The notes below the pieces were generated by a model. The model made no database searches and was not told the origin of the DNA. It saw only the letters and a list, made by a program, of their open reading frames with translations. The position numbers were made by a program, and so were the translations under genes. A stretch of 64,000 nucleotides of DNA, taken from contig CM050677.1 in NCBI GenBank assembly GCA_027574665.1, forward strand, positions 2,799,273 to 2,863,272. Direction: 5' to 3'. The DNA is from Rhynochetos jubatus. Lineage: Eukaryota > Chordata > Aves > Eurypygiformes > Rhynochetidae. Below, piece after piece: positions 57,601 through 64,000 of this stretch (its first letter is position 1; each line of letters begins with the position of its first letter).

Positions 57601-58244
57601 CCACACAGTCCAGTCTCCAGGGGATGCAATGCAGGTGTCCCATCCACTCAGGGATGCCCAGCACATGCTGAGCAGGATTGCTCAGCCCTTCTCCTTGCCC
57701 ACAGAGCAATCCCTGTGCTTGTGAACACTCAGGCACTGGGGAGAGCTGCTGTGTCCTGGCCAGAAGAGGCAGGGAGGGGGGCCTGCCAGCCAAGCTGAGG
57801 CACTCTCAATTTTGTTACTCTGAATTAAAGTAAGGATTCAAACGTGTGTGAAACCATCCTTCTTGTGGCCTGAAACTGGCAGCAGCAGAGCGTGAGCTTT
57901 GGAGGGGCAGGAAAAGGAGGGCTCAGGAGACAGGAGCTGCATTTCAGGGCCTCTTCCCTGGACAGAGGTCTTGCAGGCTGGTGCCACCCCCAGTCAGCTG
58001 CACTCAGACTCCTTCTGATCTTCGGGATATTTTGCTCTGTGGTACTCATGGACAGAGCATGTGGAGAGGGTGCCTGCTATGAGCAGCCAACCGCCTCTTG
58101 ATGAGGGTCACAAAGGGACGCGCACACGCGAGCTCATGCACGCTGGCATGGAACTATACACAAATCTCTGCTGCCAAGTGCGTCCACACAAACCTGGCTG
58201 CTTGCAAGTACACGCCAGAAGAGGAGAGACGTAGGAACACCAGG

Positions 58245-58776
58245 AACCTCAGCTCTCGTGAGACCCCACCTGGAGTACTGCGTCCAGCTCTGGGGCCCCA
58301 GCATAAGGCGGCTATGAACTGGTTGGAGCGAGTCCAGAGGAGGCCACAAAGATGATCAGAGCGCTGGAGCGCCTCTGCTGCGGGGACAGACGGAGGCAAC
58401 TGGGCTTGTTCAGCCTGGAAAAAAGGAGGAGACCATATACCAGCCTTCCAATACTTGGAGGGGCCCTACAAGAATGCTGGAGGGGGCCTTTTTACAAGGG
58501 CCGGTAGTGACAGGACAAGGGGTCACGGTTTAAACTGAAAGCGGGTAGATTTGGATGGGACATCAGGAAAAATTCTTCCTGGAGAGGTTGATGAGGCAGA
58601 GGAACAGGTTTCCCAGAGAAGCTGTGGATGCCCCATCCCTGTGTGTCTTCAGGGCCAGGCTGGAGTAGGTTTGAGCAACCTGGTCTGGTGGAGGGTGTCC
58701 CTGCCCAAGGCAGGGTGGTTGGAACTAGGTGATCTTTAAGCTCCCTTCCAACCCAAACCATTCTCTGATTCTATGA
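58245..58776 (+). mobile_element. CR1 LINE 3' part, plus strand (copy of 41335-41866)
   Basis: Same insertion as in copy A, upstream of the FK4 promoter. Confidence 0.87.
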
Positions 58777-59094
58777 ACCGGTGTTTCTGCTGAATACTCG
58801 GGGACTGGGCAGTGTTAGGCAGGATTGGGTCAAAACCTAGCAGAACAAGGCATACACCTGGGGAAGCAACAAGTGACTGTTGTGACGAGCTGAGAAGAGA
58901 GGGAAAGAGATTGATGTGGCATGTCCTCTTGCAGAGGAGGCAGTGGCATCCAGGTGAGGATGGCTGGAGCTTCTTCCTGAGAACACCACTTCAAACAGCC
59001 CTGCCAGAGTGACCCAGGCTGACATCAGAGCGCCTGCTCTGGCCCCATCCAACACTTGAGCTGAGTCTTCTCCCAGGTCTGCTGCATTCCTGCC

Positions 59095-59373
59095 CTAGAA
59101 ATGCTGGGGCCTTTCCTCCCAGGGCTCAGAAGAAGCCTTCACTGGGGAATGGGCATGGCACAAACCTGGAAATGAAAAGGCAGCAGTGGAGGAAACCAAA
59201 GCACAGCCCCTATCATTAACTGTGATGGTTTGCACTCAAGAGGAGCTTGTCAGAACATTGTTACCTCTGCAAAGGGTGCCTCTGGTGCTGCGGCCATGAA
59301 GGGCAGGTATAAAAGCAGCCCAAGTCCCTGCTCTCTCATCCCCTTCTCCTGCCTCCTTCTCCTTGGCAACCAG
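59095..59373 (+). promoter_or_regulatory. FK4 promoter and non-coding exon 1
   Basis: TATAAAA at 59308-59314; exon 1 ends CCAG at 59373 before GTGAGCC; acceptor TCCCAG at 59726. Promoter and early intron are almost identical to the orphan at 42170-42558, which marks that orphan as the FK4 counterpart. Confidence 0.88.
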
Positions 59374-59747
59374 GTGAGCCTGAGGCCCCTTCTCCTCCTC
59401 TTCCAAAGAGAGAGCTCTCCTCCACGGACATCTCAGGTGACGCTGGCTTTTTCCTGTGCTGGGCCCTGCAGTTCCTTGTCACGGGATAGGGAGGTGGGGA
59501 GAAAGTCTGCTTAGAGATATGCCAGGAGGTTTCTGAGGGGCCTTTGGATTACCAATTAGGCGAGAGCCTCCCTGGGGAAGCTGCACTTTGTAGGGCAAAA
59601 CTTTGTGGCTGCTGGCACAGCTTCCAGCTCCCCATTCAAGTAGTGTCCTTGGCTGTTTTGTGAGAAGGAAGCCCTGCAGCTCCCCATGCACACTTGTGCT
59701 CTTCCTCCTCCCTGCTTCTCTCCCAGGTTCACTTCCAGCTCCAAGAC

Positions 59748-60053
59748 ATGTCCTGCTACGAGCAGTGCCAGCCCTGCCGGCCCTGCGGCCCGACCCCGCT
59801 GGCCAACAGCTGCAATGAGCCCTGTGTCAGGCAGTGCCAGAACTCCACCGTCGTCATCCAGCCCTCTCCCGTGGTGGTGACCCTGCCCGGCCCCATCCTC
59901 AGCTCCTTCCCACAGAACACTGTTGTGGGCTCCTCCACCTCCGCTGCTGTTGGCAGCATCCTCAGCTGTGATGGAGTGCCCATCACCTCGGGGTGCTGTG
60001 ACCTCTCCTGCATTACCAGCCACTACTGTGGCAGAAGGTGCCTGCCCTGCTAA
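59748..60053 (+). CDS. Feather (beta-) keratin FK4
   Basis: 101 aa: [20 protein letters not shown] start, the same beta-sheet core, CLPC end. An in-frame ATG 54 bp upstream lies mostly in the intron before the acceptor, so the start at 59748 is chosen. Leader and 3' UTR differ from FK1-FK3 although the coding exon is nearly the same. Its copy-A counterpart has been deleted. Confidence 0.95.
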   Translation: MSCYEQCQPCRPCGPTPLANSCNEPCVRQCQNSTVVIQPSPVVVTLPGPILSSFPQNTVVGSSTSAAVGSILSCDGVPITSGCCDLSCITSHYCGRRCLPC

Positions 60054-60382
60054 AGATGCTGGGAATGCCCCAGGGAGACCCCTTGATGAACTCAGAACTT
60101 GGTGTTGGGCAGAGAATCGAGATTTGGAATGTGTTTTCAATAGAGATGAATTTCTTTGCCTTTCTCTCCCTTTTCTGTGTTTACTCTGGTCCCCTTGGCA
60201 GCAAGGTCCCACAAAGGCCAGCCTGGTGGGGACCATGTGTCTCCTCTCCCTCTGTGGGGCAGGCAGACGGACATCGTTCCGGAACCTCTTCACAGTCAAG
60301 GACAGCAGACTCTCGGCTGTCCCCGCAGCACCCTGCACTGCTGTCCTACACTTGGAGTGACTTTGTTTCCCTCTTTGGATCC

Positions 60383-60388
60383 AATAAA
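60383..60388 (+). terminator. FK4 polyadenylation signal AATAAA
   Basis: Canonical AATAAA about 330 bp after the stop; the other three genes use ATTAAA. Confidence 0.8.
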
Positions 60389-60409
60389 GTTCTGCTGCAT
60401 TCAAGCCTG

Positions 60410-61385
60410 TCCTCCATGAGGTCCTTCTCTCTGTTGACACTCCTCAAGCCGCCAAAGGAGAAAGGTGTTGCTCTGGGGTGGAAGGGGGTGAGGGAACAAG
60501 GAGACTCTCTTTATTCACAGAGGAATTGAATGCTGGGACAGCCTGCAGTCTACCAACCATCCAGTTTGGGCACCATCCCTTGGAGCTGAGGAAGACATCT
60601 CTGGCTGCTTTTCTGCAAGTGACCTGTTGTGTCTCCACAAATGCCCAGAAAGGCAGGAGGCCCTGAGGAGTGAGCAGCCCCATGAGCTCTAGAGGAAGGG
60701 TGATGCTCGTGCTGTGGCCTGAGCTTTGCTGGTGAGGCAGGGGCTGAGCGTAGGGATCCAGAAGCTGATTTGCTTTGCAGCATGGCAAGAGTGGTAAAGC
60801 AGGGACCAGCCCCAGAGGTGTACCATAGCTCCTACTCCACTTCCATCTCCCTTCCAACACCCAGTCCAGGGGCTGTGACCAGCAGACATGGGCAGGATTT
60901 GCAGGGAAAGTCACCCATGCTGTTGGATGCATTGAGGCGGGAAACTGGCACCAAGGACGTGGGCGCTGAGGACAGTCAGCGCAGAAGTGGGGACAGTGAA
61001 ACGGTGTGTTTCTGAGGGAGAACAAATGGTTGTGATACAGAGCGTGGAGGAGAATGCAAAGCTCAGCAAGGACAGAGGTACTGGGTGCACTTCCCAAGAG
61101 AGCTGCAGACGTGCGCAGAGCTCTTGACCGCTTCGTTGGTGCCACCACGGAGTTTGTGCTCTTGAACTGGCTGCCATTGTGGGGGGAGAGGCTTCCTTTA
61201 CACACAGATCTCATCCCTTCTTATCGGTGTAAATGTCGCTTGGCAGCGACTACAGTCTCATATCCTATTCTCTGCATGGAATTCCAGACGTCGTGACAGA
61301 AGTGTACAAGTGGAATAATGGAATTCCCCACACCTACATCTTCCATCAAGAGGGATTATGGCCCATGAAGCATGTGTAAGAAAGA
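60410..61385. other. Interval after FK4, no gene recognised
   Basis: Present only in copy B because copy A lost it in the 59471-61706 deletion. No signature recognised. Confidence 0.45.
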
Positions 61386-61389
61386 CTGA

Positions 61390-61866
61390 AGGCCAAAAGC
61401 TTCAGAGTCAGAGCCAGAGAACCTGAGACCTGGAGTTGGAGAGCAATCGCAGTCCGAGCAAGCCCAAGAGCGAGAGCGCGACCGAGAAAGCCAACCAACC
61501 CACTAGTGAACTAAGACACCAACAAAGTAGCTAAATGAACAAGCTAGCTAACAAACAAGCAAGCAAAGGAGCTATAGCCCCCCGGCCCACTCCCGACTTA
61601 TGGAGTGAGCCTGGCGTGGTATGGAACGAAATACTCCTTTGGTTAGTTTGGGTCAGCTGTCTGAACTGTGTCCCCCCATGCACTGCCTGTAGTGAGAAAG
61701 TTGGGAACACAGGGGCTGTATCAGAAGCCGGAAAAGACCTGGAATTACTCCCCAGCACCAACTAAAAAACACCTTATCTGTACTATTCTCAGGGCAAATC
61801 CAAACCCATAATGTTATACCAGCCACTGTGAAGAAAATTAACTCTGTCCTGACTAAAACCAGCACA
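61390..61866. mobile_element. 5'-truncated LTR
   Basis: Shares the AGAGCCAGAGAA-type repeats and the CTCCTTTGGTTAGTTTGGGTCAGCTG-like segment of the LTR at 26993-27705 and ends AAAACCAGCACA at 61866. The TGTC 5' end is absent, so the left limit is approximate. Confidence 0.7.
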
Positions 61867-62044
61867 CACTTGCGTGTCTGCAATAGTTGTTCCCTATTAG
61901 TAACCCTCACAGACGAGAGCACAGCTGGACGTCATAACTCAACCTCACTAAACCTTGTAATAAGCAGACGGTACCTCAGGTTCTTTGCAATGATGATACC
62001 ATCTGCAATGTCCTTCTAGAAGAGGGAGGGATGGCATTTCTGTT

Positions 62045-62394
62045 AGAAGGTCTCCCCGGAGCCTTCTCTTCTCCAGGCTGAAAGCCCAATTCTCTCAGCC
62101 TTTCTTCCTATGAGAGGTGCTCCAGCCCTCTGATCATCTTCGTGGCCTCCTCTGGACTCGCCCGAACCGGTCACTATCCTTCTTACGTCGGAGACCCCAG
62201 AGCTGGATGCAGAACTCCAGGTGGGCTCTCGGAAGAGCACGGTAGAGGGGGAGAATCCCCTCTAGCTGACCCTCTGGCCACGCTTCTCTGGATACCGCCC
62301 AGGATACGCTTGGCTTTCCGGGCTGCCAGCACACACGGCCAGCTCATGTCCAGCTTTTCATCCCCCAGTACCCCCAAGTCCTTCCCCACGGGGC
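62045..62394 (-). mobile_element. CR1 LINE ORF2 C-terminal fragment, minus strand (copy of 42900-43255)
   Basis: Same fragment as in copy A with a few substitutions. Confidence 0.82.
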
Positions 62395-62425
62395 TGCTCT
62401 CAAGTCAAATCATGCTTTGGCTCTG

Positions 62426-62673
62426 ATGGGCAGAAGGCAGGCACTGACCTGTCTCAGCCTGTGCTTCCCAATTCTCTGCTGTGGCCTGTTTCTATGGCCC
62501 AGGTGTCTTCACCGACATGGCAGACCCCTCGAAAGAGAGAGTCACTAGCCAGAGCAGTGGCTCTTCTTTACATCGTTCTTACTCCCCTGCTCAACCCCCT
62601 GATTTACACCCTACGAAACACGGATGTGAAGGCTGCTCTGAGCAGGTTCAAGAGCTGGTATGGGTTCACATGA
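62426..62673 (+). pseudogene. Olfactory receptor C-terminal relic (copy of 43288-43535)
   Basis: TM6-TM7 and tail pieces in two frames ([24 protein letters not shown]), with the same one-base shift as copy A. Lys of RNKD is Thr here. Confidence 0.82.
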
Positions 62674-63649
62674 AGAAAGCCGGTATGTGTTCACATGTGG
62701 CACAGGGTGCCACAAGCCTCACCTGAAGACAACTGTTCCTCAGGGACTTAGTGATCCCTGCGACACACAACCCAAGAAGGAGGCCCTCTGCTGTGCTGTG
62801 CTACCTGCAGTGCTTGGCCTTCAGGCCCACGGTGTGCTGCACCAATCCCTTGGCCAGAGGACAAACTCAGCCAGCCGATGGTAAGCGAGGAGCGTGTAGG
62901 CAGCTTCTGCTCGGTGCCACTGATTACACTGCCGCTTCCTTCCGTATCTGCTCAGGTCAGAGTGGAGAGGATTGTGCCCCCCACACACACTGTGCAGGCC
63001 TCTCCCACCAGCACTGTAGCCTCAGAGCAGGACTGGCTGCCGTGGGGCATGCTGACAGCTCTCCAAGTAGTAAAACATTGTTAGAAGCTGGGGTTGTCCG
63101 GCAGACACATTTGCTGTCTAAGAAGCCCGTCTGGCCTGTAAAGAAAGCAGCTGGGTCCTGCTGTAGCACTGTAGGGTACTGGCTTTTGGGCTGCGGTTGC
63201 TCCCCGCAGCGTCACCTTGCCAGGGCAGCCAGAGGCTGCTGATGTGCGTTAGCTGTGCTGCCTCAGGGGTATGGGCACAGCCCCCCGCCTTTCCAGGGGA
63301 GTGTGGCCCAGCACCAGGAGCAGTGCAGGCTGTCCCCAGGGTGTGAGCCGTCCCCTTGTGCTGGCGACAACCTGCTGACAGCACCTACCCAGCTCTACGC
63401 TGAGGAGGCACGGGGAGATGTTGTGGGCCCTGCATAGGAGAACATCTGGGACATGAGTCCACAGAAAGCACAACAATCCAGCACTGCAAGTGGGAACTGG
63501 AGTATTTCCATGCAGGCAAAGCCATGTCCCCAGCTGTATTAAGTTTGCGTGGCAAGGTTTTGATGGGGGGGCTGCCACAGTTGTGGTTTCTGTGTGGAGC
63601 TGCTAGAAGCCTCCTCTGTGTCCCATAAAGCCAGTGCCAGCCACTTCCA
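62674..63649. other. Duplicated interval with no recognised gene (copy of 43536-44514)
   Basis: Same sequence as in copy A; nothing recognised. Confidence 0.5.
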
Positions 63650-64000
63650 AGCCAGAGAGAATTGGGCTTGTTCAGCCTGGAGAAGAGAAGGCTCCGTGGA
63701 GACCTTACTGCAGCCTTCCAATACCTGAAGGGGGCCTACAAGGAAGCTGGGGGTTGGGGGGGTGCTTTTTACAAGGGTCTGTAGTGACAGGAGAAGGGGT
63801 AACAGGTTTAAATTGAAAGTGTGGAGATTTAGATTGGATATATGGAAGAAGTTTTTCACGGAGAGGGTGGCGAACCACTGGGACAGGTTTCCCAGAGAAG
63901 CTGTGGATGCCCCAACCCTGGAAGTGTTCAAGGCCAGGCTGGATGAGGCTTTGAACAACCTGGACTACACAAAGGCCCTGCCCATGGCACGGGGTTGGAA
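63650..64000 (+). mobile_element. CR1 LINE 3' end, plus strand, cut by the window end
   Basis: Copy of 44515-44862; the terminal ATTCTATGATTCTATGA lies beyond the window. Confidence 0.85.

Larger units (their letters stand above)
46693..64000. repeat. Segmental duplication, copy B
   Basis: 46693-52080 matches window positions 1-5390; 48.5-64.0 kb matches copy A (31.5-44.9 kb). It includes FK3, a V gene, FK4 and an olfactory-receptor relic and is the most complete copy. The right end is cut by the window. Confidence 0.95.

Noticed and set aside
59694..59747. N-terminal extension of FK4 from an upstream ATG
   Set aside because: The extension lies across the intron/exon boundary (acceptor at 59726), so most of it is spliced out; the MSCYEQ start matches the paralogs.

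Overview
The window is bird nuclear DNA, most likely from a songbird or another neoavian. The evidence is repeated CR1 retrotransposon 3' ends, several avian-type solo LTRs of the TGTC(A/G)TGGTTT...CAGCACA class, four feather (beta-) keratin genes with a non-coding first exon, a maestro heat-like repeat (MROH) gene, and two T-cell-receptor alpha/delta-type V genes. In chicken, feather keratins and the TRA/TRD locus are both, as I recall, on microchromosome 27, so a chr27-like origin is plausible; that is inference.

Layout. 1-5390 is a partial copy of a segmental duplication (CR1 pieces, a solo LTR, a second LTR and an orphan feather-keratin promoter cut short by a CR1 tail). 5541-13897 is a satellite array of about 14 monomers of ~601 bp, each built from 28.6 diverged 21-bp units. 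13898-15850 is mostly unique and may hold three exons of an unidentified gene. 15850-16345 is a CpG island with NRF1-type and ZNF143-type sites. 16943-24167 is a complete MROH-like gene in 19 coding exons whose phases all join, giving 774 codons plus stop. 24168-31500 is a transposon-rich interval with an old env remnant and two solo LTRs with perfect 5-bp target duplications.

31520-64000 is dominated by two copies (A, 31.5-44.9 kb; B, 46.7-64.0 kb) of one duplicon separated by keratin gene FK2. Each copy runs: LTR/CR1 flank, keratin gene, TCR V gene on the minus strand, second keratin promoter, olfactory-receptor relic, CR1. Copy B keeps two keratin genes (FK3, FK4). Copy A keeps FK1, but its second gene lost the coding exon through a ~2.2-kb deletion that left promoter, exon 1 and splice donor. 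The four keratin coding exons are nearly identical although the introns and UTRs around FK2 and FK4 are unrelated to the others, which suggests conversion limited to the coding exon.

The most interesting point is the pair of V genes (38651-39563 and 55565-56477, minus strand). Both are open, spliced and followed by a degenerate 23-bp-spacer recombination signal. Across 292 bp of V exon they differ by 11 substitutions, all in or next to CDR1 and CDR2, while the framework is identical and the surrounding duplicon differs by only about half a percent in the leader intron. No J or C segment was seen.

All calls are by eye; no alignment or database search was run. Repeat boundaries marked approximate could be off by tens of bases.
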